This document shows, piece by piece, positions 34,368 to 41,133 of a DNA stretch of 41,133 bases. Both the position numbers and the translations under genes were made by a program. A model generated the notes under the pieces. The model was not told the DNA's origin, searched no databases, and saw only the letters and a list, made by a program, of their open reading frames with translations. This DNA comes from Gemmatimonadota bacterium (GTDB taxonomy: Bacteria > Gemmatimonadota > Gemmatimonadetes > Gemmatimonadales > GWC2-71-9), in assembly GCA_024641735.1 (NCBI GenBank), contig JAHECN010000007.1, positions 1 through 41,133 on the forward strand. Direction: 5' to 3'. How positions within the stretch are numbered: position 1 is the stretch's first letter; each line of letters starts with the position of its first letter.

Positions 34368-36761
34368 ATGACTCCCCGGACGCGGCGCTTGCTTGCCTTC
34401 GCGGGCGCCGTGGTGGCGATGCTCATCCTGGGTCGGAGCATGGCGGTGCTGTTGACGGAGCGCTGGTGGGCCGCCAGCATTTCCGAGGCGGCTGCCTCCG
34501 CCACCACCCGGTGGACGCTCTTTGGGTGGTTGCTTGACGCCGTGGCCATTTCCCTCGCCTCGGTGTGGTTCACTCTCCATGCCTTGTTGGTGGTTCGCGG
34601 GATTGCCTCTGTCACGGTGGCGCAGCGGGTCGGGAATGAACAGATCCCGGTCGCGATCTCACCTCGCGTGCTCGCGTGGTGGAGCGTGGGGATCGGGGTA
34701 CTCCTCGGCACGCTCACCGGAGTTGGCACCCGCAGCTGGCGCTGGGCCATCCTGCTCTGGGATACCGGAGTCCATTTCAACCGAACCGAACCGACCGCCG
34801 GCGCAGATCTTGGGGTCTTCGTGGCGCGCCTGCCGGTCTGGCAATTCCTGCTTGATTTCGCGTTCACACTGACGCTGCTCGCCCTCGCCCTCGTGCTGGT
34901 CCTCTACTTCGCGACCGGCGGGTTGCGTCGTGGCGAGGGTCGGGACCTTGTGGTGCATCCCCACACACGGCGGCACTTGGGGGGATTGCTTGCACTCCTG
35001 GCGCTCCTCGTGGGATGCGCGTCGTTGCTGCATCCCTGGACGACCATCGTGGCGCTGCAGGAACCGCTCAGCGCGATGGGGGCATCGGTTCGCGGCGTGA
35101 CGGCACAGGCGATGTTCGGTGCTGCGGTCGCGGTCGCCGCGATGTCGATCGGTTGGGCCATCCGCGATCGGCATTCGCTGCTCCTCGCCAGCTGGATCGT
35201 TCTGGCGCTCGCCCTGGGCGCGGAACGCGTCGTGATTCCGATCATGACCGGATCGGATGCCGCGGTCGAAGGCACCGACGCCGCGATTCGTGACGCAACG
35301 GAATTGGCGTGGGGGATCAACCTGGTGGTAGGTGCGCCGAGTCCTGACACCCTGCCCATGATCACCGGCCGCTGGGATGCGGCAAACTTTGCCCAGCTTG
35401 TCGCTGGTCGCAGTGCGACACTGCTCTCCGCCACCGCCGGCATGACGGTCCTGGGCGACTCGCTGCAGCCGATTTGGTACGTCGCGATGGCCCGTGAGGA
35501 GAATGGACCGGCATTCGAGGCCGTCACGCTCCGGGAGGGCGCCGAGCCGCTCCGCGACAGCACGACCCTCCTGAGCCGCATCACCCGGGACGCCGTGCGG
35601 CTCCGTCCCGATGCGCCGACGTGGCGCCAAGTCAGTAGCGGAGTCCGCGTCGGTTCCCTCCCGCGCCGACTGCTCCTAGCGTGGGGGCGTCAGGCCGGGG
35701 GGATGCTGCGGTTGCCGAGCAGTGCTTCGGTCGACTGGAACCTTGACCCGGCGGCTCGGGCGGCAGCCCTGCTTCCCTTCGCGTCATGGCTCCCTGGCGA
35801 ATTGGTGGTCGTCGACGGCCGACCGATCTGGATCACCCAAGGTGTCATCCCCATCGCGCATTTCCCACTCAGCGGAACCGGGCGGTGGGGCGGGCGGGAT
35901 GTGGCCGGCATTGCCCCTGCCTTTCTTGCACTGATCGATCCATGGACGGGCGCCGTCGAGGTCCATCCAGACCCCGGTGCCAATGCGCTCGGTCTGGCAT
36001 GGGTGAGAATCGCGGGAGACCTCGTCGCGCCCGCGGGCACGCTGTCGCCCGCCGTTCGTGATGCCGTCCCTTACCCGCGGCTGCTACTGGAGACCCAGCT
36101 TCACCAACTGGAGGGGCAGGCCTGGAGCCTCGGACGTCGCCCCGGCCGACGCGTCCCGGATGGACCGCCGGAAGCACCCACCCCGACCTGGACACGCTCG
36201 GATGGCGCCGGGTGGCAGAGCGTCTTCGAGGATCCCGAGCGGCGAGTGATGACCGGCATTCTGACCGCGACCCGACGCGACGGCCTGCCGCGAATCACCG
36301 TTGTTCGCCATGGCGGGACTGGCCCGGAGAATGGGCGTGAGGCAGAGCGGTCGTGGAATCGCCTGCCGGCCCTCAATCGTCTCCGGGACTCTGCCAGAGC
36401 CGCTCGTGACTCGGTGGTGGCAGGGACGGTTCGGTGGCACCTGGGTCCCGCTGGACTCTTGGCCTGGCAACCATTGGTCGCGCTCAACCGGTTTGGGCGG
36501 GTCACCGCCATTGTGGTGGGGACGGCAGGGCGGGGCCGGGTGGCGGCTGATCGCGACCCCGTCGCGGCCTGGCAGGGGGTCCTGGGGGAGGCCGATTCGC
36601 CCACCCTCCCCCCAGAAGCACAGATCAATGCCGAACTGGTGCGCAAGGCGCGGGAGTGGCTGGTGCGCGCCGACTCGGCCATGGCGCGCGGGGATCTCAC
36701 CGCCTTTGGCAGGGCCTTTGAGGCGCTCCGCACACTGCTTCGGGAGCCGCCCCCAGAGTAG
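34368..36761 (+). CDS. UPF0182-family membrane protein, divergent
   Basis: The biochemical function is unknown. The 797-residue product begins 4 nt after the mutase. Seven membrane segments are visible in the first 290 residues (about 8-27, 52-76, 102-121, 157-182, 204-222, 246-263 and 269-285), followed by a large soluble part. FNRTEPTAGADLGVFVARLPVWQFLLDF (137-164) matches the family's 'dP.fg.D..FYvFrLP' region. ERVVIPIMTG...AIRDATELAWGI resembles the 'ERP.I..NI..TR.AYGL' segment, and the end with its paired ALRTLLRE helix (AMARGDLTAFGRAFEALRTLL) matches the family tail. It is shorter than typical members (about 900-1000) and the key segments are degenerate, so the assignment is by weak similarity. 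Confidence 0.7.
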   Translation: MTPRTRRLLAFAGAVVAMLILGRSMAVLLTERWWAASISEAAASATTRWTLFGWLLDAVAISLASVWFTLHALLVVRGIASVTVAQRVGNEQIPVAISPRVLAWWSVGIGVLLGTLTGVGTRSWRWAILLWDTGVHFNRTEPTAGADLGVFVARLPVWQFLLDFAFTLTLLALALVLVLYFATGGLRRGEGRDLVVHPHTRRHLGGLLALLALLVGCASLLHPWTTIVALQEPLSAMGASVRGVTAQAMFGAAVAVAAMSIGWAIRDRHSLLLASWIVLALALGAERVVIPIMTGSDAAVEGTDAAIRDATELAWGINLVVGAPSPDTLPMITGRWDAANFAQLVAGRSATLLSATAGMTVLGDSLQPIWYVAMAREENGPAFEAVTLREGAEPLRDSTTLLSRITRDAVRLRPDAPTWRQVSSGVRVGSLPRRLLLAWGRQAGGMLRLPSSASVDWNLDPAARAAALLPFASWLPGELVVVDGRPIWITQGVIPIAHFPLSGTGRWGGRDVAGIAPAFLALIDPWTGAVEVHPDPGANALGLAWVRIAGDLVAPAGTLSPAVRDAVPYPRLLLETQLHQLEGQAWSLGRRPGRRVPDGPPEAPTPTWTRSDGAGWQSVFEDPERRVMTGILTATRRDGLPRITVVRHGGTGPENGREAERSWNRLPALNRLRDSARAARDSVVAGTVRWHLGPAGLLAWQPLVALNRFGRVTAIVVGTAGRGRVAADRDPVAAWQGVLGEADSPTLPPEAQINAELVRKAREWLVRADSAMARGDLTAFGRAFEALRTLLREPPPE

Positions 36762-36803
36762 CGATCGGAACTCGCCTTGGCTATTTTCAAGGGCTATCTA
36801 TCG

Positions 36804-36821
36804 AGTGTGCATTTTAGTGTG
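36804..36821 (+). promoter_or_regulatory. AGTGTG direct repeat in the AT-rich leader of sucC
   Basis: AGTGTG-CATTTT-AGTGTG gives two identical hexamers whose starts are 12 bp apart. They lie within the notably AT-rich 36777-36825 segment, 20 nt before the sucC start. It could be a regulator site or part of the promoter (a TTGGCT at 36777 and TATCGA at 36799 are weak candidates). The 80-nt gap has no hairpin. Confidence 0.3.
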
Positions 36822-36841
36822 AGCCATACGACGAGGTGTGC

Positions 36842-37981
36842 GTGAATCTGCATGAATATCAAGCCCGTGACCTGTTGAAGGTCGCAGGGATTCCCATGTT
36901 TGATGGTGACGTCGCGTCGACGCCCACAGAGGCCGAGGCAATCGCCCGGCGTTTGGGCGGGACGGTGGTCGTCAAGGCGCAGGTTCACGTCGGCGGACGC
37001 GGCAAGGCGGGCGGTGTGAAGCTCGCCCGCAACCCGGCTGAGGCGCTCGAGTGCGCCTCCCAGATTCTCGGCATGACGATCAAGGGCCTCGTGGTGAACA
37101 AGGTCCTCGTCGTCCCGGCGGCGGACATCGCCACCGAGAGCTACGTCGGACTGATCCTTGACCGGGCAACGCAGTTGCCGGTCTTCATGGTGTCGGACGC
37201 CGGCGGCGTGGACATCGAGGAAGTCGCTGCCAAGACGCCGGAGAAGATCACCAAGATCGCAGTCGATCCGCGCTATGGGTTGATGCCGCATCAGGCGTTG
37301 ACGTTGGCCCTCGCGCTCTATCGCGACTGGGCCCACGTCAAGGCTGCCACCAAGATCATGATGCAGCTGTATCAGGTCTTCATGAACAATGGCGCCTCGT
37401 TGGCGGAGATCAATCCGTTGGTCACCACGCCGGACGGCAAGGTGCTGGCCCTGGACGCCAAGATCATCATCGACGACAATGAGCTCGATCGTCGCCCGGA
37501 TCTCGCGGTCCTGCGCGATGAATCGGGTGAGGAGCCGAGCGAGGTGCAGGCGCGCCGCGCGAACCTGACCTTCATCAAGCTCGACGGCAACGTCGGCTGT
37601 GTGGTGAATGGCGCAGGACTCGCGATGGCGACGATGGACCTGGTCAAGTACTACGGCGGCGAGCCGGCCAACTTCCTGGATATCGGCGGGTCGTCGAATC
37701 CGGAGAAGGTCGTCAACGCGCTCAAGATCATCACGGCCGATCCCAACGTGAAGGTGATCCTGTTCAACATCTTCGGTGGCATTACCCGCACCGACGATGT
37801 GGCGAACGGCATCGTGGCCGCCACGAAGCAGTTCGAGGTGAAAGTGCCGATCGTGATTCGCTTGACGGGCACCAATGAGGCCGAGGCGTTCAAGATTCTC
37901 GAGGGCGTCGGCATGGTTGCGATGAATGACATGGACGCAGCGGTGAGCAAGGCCGTTGGATTGACCAAGGAGGTTGCGTGA
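36842..37981 (+). CDS. sucC: Succinyl-CoA synthetase (ADP-forming) beta subunit
   Basis: With SucD it makes ATP or GTP from succinyl-CoA in the TCA cycle. The product is 379 residues from GTG 36842, chosen because [12 protein letters not shown] is the normal family N-terminus and GAGG precedes it; the track start 36836 adds two residues. The ATP-grasp domain covers about 1-230, with [20 protein letters not shown] (about 43-62) and EINPLV (metal-binding Glu/Asn). The C-terminal ligase half has [18 protein letters not shown] and [11 protein letters not shown], then NIFGGITR with the CoA-ligase signature. It overlaps sucD by 4 nt. Confidence 0.97.
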   Translation: MNLHEYQARDLLKVAGIPMFDGDVASTPTEAEAIARRLGGTVVVKAQVHVGGRGKAGGVKLARNPAEALECASQILGMTIKGLVVNKVLVVPAADIATESYVGLILDRATQLPVFMVSDAGGVDIEEVAAKTPEKITKIAVDPRYGLMPHQALTLALALYRDWAHVKAATKIMMQLYQVFMNNGASLAEINPLVTTPDGKVLALDAKIIIDDNELDRRPDLAVLRDESGEEPSEVQARRANLTFIKLDGNVGCVVNGAGLAMATMDLVKYYGGEPANFLDIGGSSNPEKVVNALKIITADPNVKVILFNIFGGITRTDDVANGIVAATKQFEVKVPIVIRLTGTNEAEAFKILEGVGMVAMNDMDAAVSKAVGLTKEVA

Positions 37982-38850
37982 GCATCTGGATCGGGAACGA
38001 AACGCGCCTCGTCGTACAGGGGATCACCGGACGGGAGGGTTCCTTCCACGCCCGGCAAATGATCGAGTACGGTACCAACGTCGTCGCCGGCGTCACACCG
38101 GGGAAGGGCGGCCAGCAGTTCGAGAACAAGGTGCCGGTGTTCAATACCGTCGCCGAGTCGGTCGCCCAGGCCGGTGCCAATTGCTCCGTGATCTACGTCC
38201 CGCCTGCCATGGCGGCTGGGGCGATCATGGAAGCAGCGGACGCTGGCATTGAGCTGGTCATCTGTATCACGGAAGGCGTCCCCGTTCTGGATATGACGAC
38301 CGTCATGCCGTACTTGGCCGACCGGAAGGTCCGGTTGATCGGGCCGAACTGCCCCGGGATGATCACGCCGGGAGAGGCCAAGGTCGGCATCATCCCCGGA
38401 TCCATCTGCCTTCCAGGTCCGGTTGGGCTGGTTTCGCGCTCCGGGACGCTCACCTACGAAGTGGTCCACCATCTGACCGGGGCTGGCTTTGGCCAGAGCA
38501 CCTGTGTCGGCATCGGTGGCGACCCGATCGTCGGGACGAACTTCATCGACTGCCTCGCAGCGTTCAACGACGACCCCAAGACCGAAGCGATCGTGATGAT
38601 CGGCGAGATCGGCGGGACGGCGGAGCAGGAAGCGGCCGAGTTCATCAAGGCGAATGTGAAGAAGCCGGTCGTTGGCTTCGTCGCGGGTCAAACCGCACCT
38701 CCGGGTCGCCGGATGGGTCACGCGGGTGCCATCATCTCCGGTTCGAGCGGCACGGCCGAAGAGAAGTTCCAGGCCTTTGAGTCGGCTGGAATCGGCATCA
38801 TGCGTCGGCCGGTGGACGTGGTCGAGTTGCTCAAGGGAAAGTTGAAGTAG
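37978..38850 (+). CDS. sucD: Succinyl-CoA synthetase alpha subunit
   Basis: SucD binds CoA and carries the phospho-histidine. The product is 290 residues from GTG 37978. The CoA-binding Rossmann part has [35 protein letters not shown] (11-45). [13 protein letters not shown] (119-131) and [15 protein letters not shown] (147-161) follow, and the active histidine is His248 in [11 protein letters not shown]. All signature residues are intact. A heptamer inverted-repeat element starts 8 nt after the TAG stop and separates it from ndk. Confidence 0.98.
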   Translation: MSIWIGNETRLVVQGITGREGSFHARQMIEYGTNVVAGVTPGKGGQQFENKVPVFNTVAESVAQAGANCSVIYVPPAMAAGAIMEAADAGIELVICITEGVPVLDMTTVMPYLADRKVRLIGPNCPGMITPGEAKVGIIPGSICLPGPVGLVSRSGTLTYEVVHHLTGAGFGQSTCVGIGGDPIVGTNFIDCLAAFNDDPKTEAIVMIGEIGGTAEQEAAEFIKANVKKPVVGFVAGQTAPPGRRMGHAGAIISGSSGTAEEKFQAFESAGIGIMRRPVDVVELLKGKLK

Positions 38851-38858
38851 AACATCAA

Positions 38859-38931
38859 GTCACTGGTCATTAGTCGTTGGTCGTTAGAGACTTACAGTCC
38901 TATCGACTAACGACTCGCGACTTACGACTCA
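38859..38931. repeat. Heptamer-built inverted-repeat element between sucD and ndk (copy 2)
   Basis: Four tandem heptamers (GTCACTG, GTCATTA, GTCGTTG, GTCGTTA) fill 38859-38886. A 17-nt spacer follows, then four on the other strand (CGACTAA, CGACTCG, CGACTTA, CGACTCA) fill 38904-38931. Read on the minus strand, the second arm is GTCGTAA, GTCGCGA, GTCGTTA, GTCG, the same unit as the left arm and as the copy at 18266-18367. The arms can fold into an imperfect hairpin, for example CTAACGAC-type pairing around the spacer. It could end sucCD transcription or be a repetitive element. ndk starts 20 nt beyond its right edge. Confidence 0.8.
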
Positions 38932-38950
38932 TCTTCTGGGAGTATTCTGA

Positions 38951-39385
38951 ATGGCTGGAAGTCTTACCTTTGCTATGCTCAAGCCTGACGCCGTTGGCGG
39001 CGGGAAGTCTGGGGCCATCCTGGCGCATATCCAGCAGGCTGGTTTCGCGATTCGCGCGATGCAGATGCTGCGTTTGACCGTGACGGAGGCCGAGGCATTC
39101 TATGCGGTGCATCGGGAGCGCCCCTTTTATGGTGAGCTCGTGGAGTTCATGAGCTCAGGGCCCGTGGTGGCGCTGGCGCTGGAGGCTCCGGATGCGGTGG
39201 CGGCGTGGCGGACGGCGATCGGCGCCACGGATCCAGCCGAGGCGGCGGACGGGACCATCCGGAAGCTCTTTGCCGAGTCGAAGGGCCGGAATGCGGTCCA
39301 TGGCTCCGACAGCGATGAGAACGCGGCCCGGGAAATTGCTTTCTTCTTTCCCGAGCGTGAGTTAGCGCTCCTTGGGGTCGTCTGA
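38951..39385 (+). CDS. ndk: Nucleoside diphosphate kinase
   Basis: It equilibrates nucleoside di- and triphosphates using a phospho-histidine. The product is 144 residues from ATG 38951, with GGGAG about 9 nt upstream. The N-terminus [16 protein letters not shown] (6-21) and the catalytic NAVHGSDS (114-121, His117) are standard, and [19 protein letters not shown] fits the nucleotide-binding segment. The length is normal. It is separated from sucD by the heptamer element and from the following DUF177 gene by a 43-nt gap with its own promoter-like pair. Confidence 0.98.
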   Translation: MAGSLTFAMLKPDAVGGGKSGAILAHIQQAGFAIRAMQMLRLTVTEAEAFYAVHRERPFYGELVEFMSSGPVVALALEAPDAVAAWRTAIGATDPAEAADGTIRKLFAESKGRNAVHGSDSDENAAREIAFFFPERELALLGVV

Positions 39386-39390
39386 GCGGG

Positions 39391-39420
39391 TTGACCGAAC
39401 TGGGACCGAACCGCTAAGTT
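39391..39420 (+). promoter_or_regulatory. Promoter for the DUF177-rpmF-plsX-fabH operon
   Basis: TTGACC (39391-39396), an 18-nt spacer and TAAGTT (39415-39420). The next ATG begins 9 nt after the -10, so the transcript may be leaderless; GAGGG lies only 2 nt from the ATG, too close for a normal ribosome site. Confidence 0.4.
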
Positions 39421-39428
39421 TGAGGGCT

Positions 39429-39899
39429 ATGCTTTCTGTTGACCTGAGGCAGGTAGAAGAGGGACCCGTCGTGGTGCAGGCCACGCTTCCGGCGGACGAT
39501 CCCACGTTTGAGGGGCTCGTCCTCGAGTTGGCTGGACCTGTGGAAGTGGGTGGCAGGATCGTCGCCACCGGCAATGATGACCTGCTTTGGCATGGGCATT
39601 TGACTGCGCGGGTTGCTGGAGATTGTCGGCGCTGTTTGGCGCCGTTGGAGCAAATGGTGGACGCGGGGATTGAGGTCGTCTATTCGGACAACCCCGATCT
39701 GCAGGAAGACCCGAGTGTCTACCCCCTCGATGCACGGGCGACCGTGGTCGATTTGTCGCAGGCAGTTCGGGAGGAATTGGCGCTCCTGGTGGAGCCCTTC
39801 CCGCTCTGTCGAGAAGATTGTGCAGGGTTCTGCGCCACCTGTGGCGCAGATTTGAACGCCGGGCCGTGCGCATGCACGTCCTCCGGCACGACCAACTGA
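39429..39899 (+). CDS. DUF177 (YceD-like) protein
   Basis: DUF177/YceD proteins almost always precede rpmF and are linked to 23S rRNA or ribosome assembly, though the exact role is not settled. The product is 156 residues from ATG 39429; the track start 39372 lies in the ndk end. Features are GHLTARVAGDCRRCLAPLEQMVDAGIEVVYSD in the middle (the conserved C-x-R-C-L-x-P) and the C-terminal LCREDCAGFCATCGADLNAGPCAC, a six-cysteine segment that may bind zinc. The order with rpmF, plsX and fabH is typical of many bacterial phyla. Confidence 0.92.
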   Translation: MLSVDLRQVEEGPVVVQATLPADDPTFEGLVLELAGPVEVGGRIVATGNDDLLWHGHLTARVAGDCRRCLAPLEQMVDAGIEVVYSDNPDLQEDPSVYPLDARATVVDLSQAVREELALLVEPFPLCREDCAGFCATCGADLNAGPCACTSSGTTN

Positions 39900-39906
39900 G
39901 GCACCG

Positions 39907-40089
39907 ATGGCAGTTCCAAAGAGGAAACTCTCGAAGCGTCGCAAGCGGCTTCGCCGTGGGCATCACAGCGCAGCCGGCATTGCCACGCAGGCGTGCTCGC
40001 GTTGCAGCGCCCCCAAGTTGCCCCACCGGATCTGCGGATCGTGCGGGTACTATGCGGGCAAGAAGCGGCTTGAGGTCGAGGACAACTAA
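39907..40089 (+). CDS. rpmF: 50S ribosomal protein L32
   Basis: This 60-residue zinc-ribbon protein belongs to the large ribosomal subunit. The basic start MAVPKRKLSKRRKRLRRGHH is the standard L32 N-terminus. Two cysteine pairs (CSRC and CGSC) can hold one zinc, so this is the zinc-binding (C+) form, which is expected when zinc is ample. It starts 7 nt after the DUF177 stop, and plsX follows after 3 nt. Confidence 0.97.
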   Translation: MAVPKRKLSKRRKRLRRGHHSAAGIATQACSRCSAPKLPHRICGSCGYYAGKKRLEVEDN

Positions 40090-40092
40090 GCC

Positions 40093-41106
40093 GTGATCCG
40101 CGTCGCGCTCGACGCGATGGGGGGCGACCACGCACCAGCCACGGAAGTGGATGGGGCGGTGCTCGCCCTTCGCGAATTGCCGGCCAACTTTGCCTTGCTC
40201 CTCGTGGGTCTCCCCGAGCGCATCGAGGCAGAATTGGCGCGTCACCCGGACGTGGACCGCAGCCGCCTGACGGTGGTCCCGGCGTCTGAAGTGATCGGTA
40301 TGTCCGAAAAGCCGATCGCGGCGATCCGCAAGAAGCAGGATTCCTCCTTGGTGGTTGGGCTCGCCCTCCAGAAGAAGGGGCTCGCGGACGCCTCGGTCTC
40401 GGCCGGGAATACGGGAGCGATCTTGGCTGGCTCCACGATCCTGCTCGGGCTGCATGAGGGAGTGGACCGCGCCACGGTCGCCTCGTCCTTCCCAGCGCCC
40501 GATGGTCCAGTGCTCGTACTCGACTCCGGTGCCAACGTCGACTGCACGGCCAAGGAACTGATCAACTTCGCCCACATCGGCAGCGTCTACGCTCGCGATG
40601 TCATGGGACGACCCAACCCCACCGTCGGGCTCTTGAATGTCGGGGAAGAGGACGAGAAGGGCACTGCGGTCGTCCGCGAGGCGCATGCTGCCCTCCGTCA
40701 GCACACCAGGATCAACTACATCGGCAATATCGAGGGCCGCGATGTGGTTGTCGGTCACCCCACGCACGGTCGCATCGATGTGGTCGTCTGCGATGGGTTT
40801 GTCGGCAATATTCTCCTGAAGTTCTATGAGTCGATGGCCAAGTTGCTCGGGCGCGTCCTGCACAAGGAGAGCCCCGGACTGCTCAAGTCACCGGAGCTCG
40901 GCCCATTGATGCGCTTTCTCGATTACTCCGAGACGGGTGGAGCGCCCCTGCTCGGCGTGCGTGGCGTCTCCATTATCTGCCACGGCTCCTCGACGCCGCT
41001 CGCGATCAAGAACGCCATCCGATACGCGGTTGCATCCGTACATGCCCGTCTGAGTGACCACATCGCTGCGGAGTTGAGCATGCCCGTGACCGCGTCGACC
41101 GAATGA
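40093..41106 (+). CDS. plsX: Phosphate acyltransferase PlsX
   Basis: PlsX converts acyl-ACP to acyl-phosphate for phospholipid synthesis at the membrane surface. The product is 337 residues from GTG 40093 (IRVALDAMGGDHAPATEV). Conserved parts are GMSEKPIAAIRKKQDSSLVVGLALQKKGLADASVSAGNTGAILAG (about 69-113), GLLNVGEEDEKGT (184-196), INYIGNIEGRDV, VVCDGFVGNILLKFYESMA and GGAPLLGVRGVSIICHGSS near the end. The length fits. The stop TGA overlaps the start of the next gene (ATGA), the usual coupling to fabH. Confidence 0.97.
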   Translation: MIRVALDAMGGDHAPATEVDGAVLALRELPANFALLLVGLPERIEAELARHPDVDRSRLTVVPASEVIGMSEKPIAAIRKKQDSSLVVGLALQKKGLADASVSAGNTGAILAGSTILLGLHEGVDRATVASSFPAPDGPVLVLDSGANVDCTAKELINFAHIGSVYARDVMGRPNPTVGLLNVGEEDEKGTAVVREAHAALRQHTRINYIGNIEGRDVVVGHPTHGRIDVVVCDGFVGNILLKFYESMAKLLGRVLHKESPGLLKSPELGPLMRFLDYSETGGAPLLGVRGVSIICHGSSTPLAIKNAIRYAVASVHARLSDHIAAELSMPVTASTE

Positions 41107-41133
41107 TCAATCGCCCGATCGCCAGGATTACCG
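41103..41133 (+). CDS. fabH: FabH (beta-ketoacyl-ACP synthase III), N-terminal fragment cut by window
   Basis: The window ends 31 nt into this gene. The visible peptide is MINRPIARIT, which fits FabH N-termini of the 'P.A.ItG' kind. The ATGA overlap with plsX and the conserved rpmF-plsX-fabH order give the main support. It is too short to confirm from the sequence alone. Confidence 0.6.
   Translation, partial: MINRPIARIT

Noticed and set aside
38859-38931. Short tandem units considered as a CRISPR array
   Set aside because: Units are 7 bp with no unique spacers, and no cas gene is in the window.

Overview
The window is a dense, GC-rich bacterial chromosome segment of core metabolism and respiration. 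It contains 42 protein-coding genes: 41 on the plus strand and one (dcd) on the minus strand. No tRNA, rRNA, IS element, prophage or CRISPR array was seen. The best guess for the source is a free-living, aerobic, menaquinone-using Gram-negative bacterium, most likely Gemmatimonadota. This is an inference from protein style and gene order: a type-B SdhCAB, a full 14-gene nuo operon with separate nuoC and nuoD, secreted M28 peptidases, and an Ig/LVIVD lipoprotein. No marker gene proves the assignment. Nearly every start/stop junction overlaps (ATGA, GTGA or TGATG), so the genes fall into long translationally coupled operons.

Layout: (1) 1-3164, the end of pgk, then tpiA, and a second unit secG-carA. 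(2) 3247-5296, an HU-like DNA-binding protein coupled to moaD-moaE-moaA. (3) 5395-7763, a secreted M28 peptidase, a terminator-like hairpin, and a divergent TrmL-like SPOUT protein. (4) 7875-13428, mdh-sdhC-sdhA-sdhB followed by a coupled, signal-peptide-bearing outer-membrane-type protein. (5) 13454-17019, an Ig-like/LVIVD lipoprotein coupled to a PSMA-like M28 peptidase. (6) 17168-18268, a lone PilT/PilU ATPase, convergent with dcd (18365-18925, minus). (7) 19092-32980, nuoA to nuoN without interruption. (8) 32993-36761, a phosphomannomutase/phosphoglucomutase and a UPF0182-like membrane protein. (9) 36842-38850 sucC-sucD, then ndk. (10) 39429-41133, the conserved DUF177-rpmF-plsX-fabH cluster, with fabH cut by the window edge.

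Together the genes encode lower glycolysis (pgk, tpiA), three TCA steps (sucCD, sdhCAB, mdh) and NADH entry into the respiratory chain (nuo). Nucleotide supply (carA, dcd, ndk), molybdopterin synthesis, protein export and the start of fatty-acid synthesis are also represented.

The most interesting non-coding signals are three. First, a near-perfect Rex-type (NADH/NAD+ sensor) operator lies between a promoter-like pair and nuoA. Second, two related inverted-repeat elements are built of tandem heptamers (GTCGNNA-like); one fills the pilT/dcd intergenic space and includes both stop codons in its arms, and the other lies between sucD and ndk. Third, a perfect 15-bp palindrome overlaps a TTGACA hexamer upstream of pilT. 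No gene-free stretch exceeds 300 bases.
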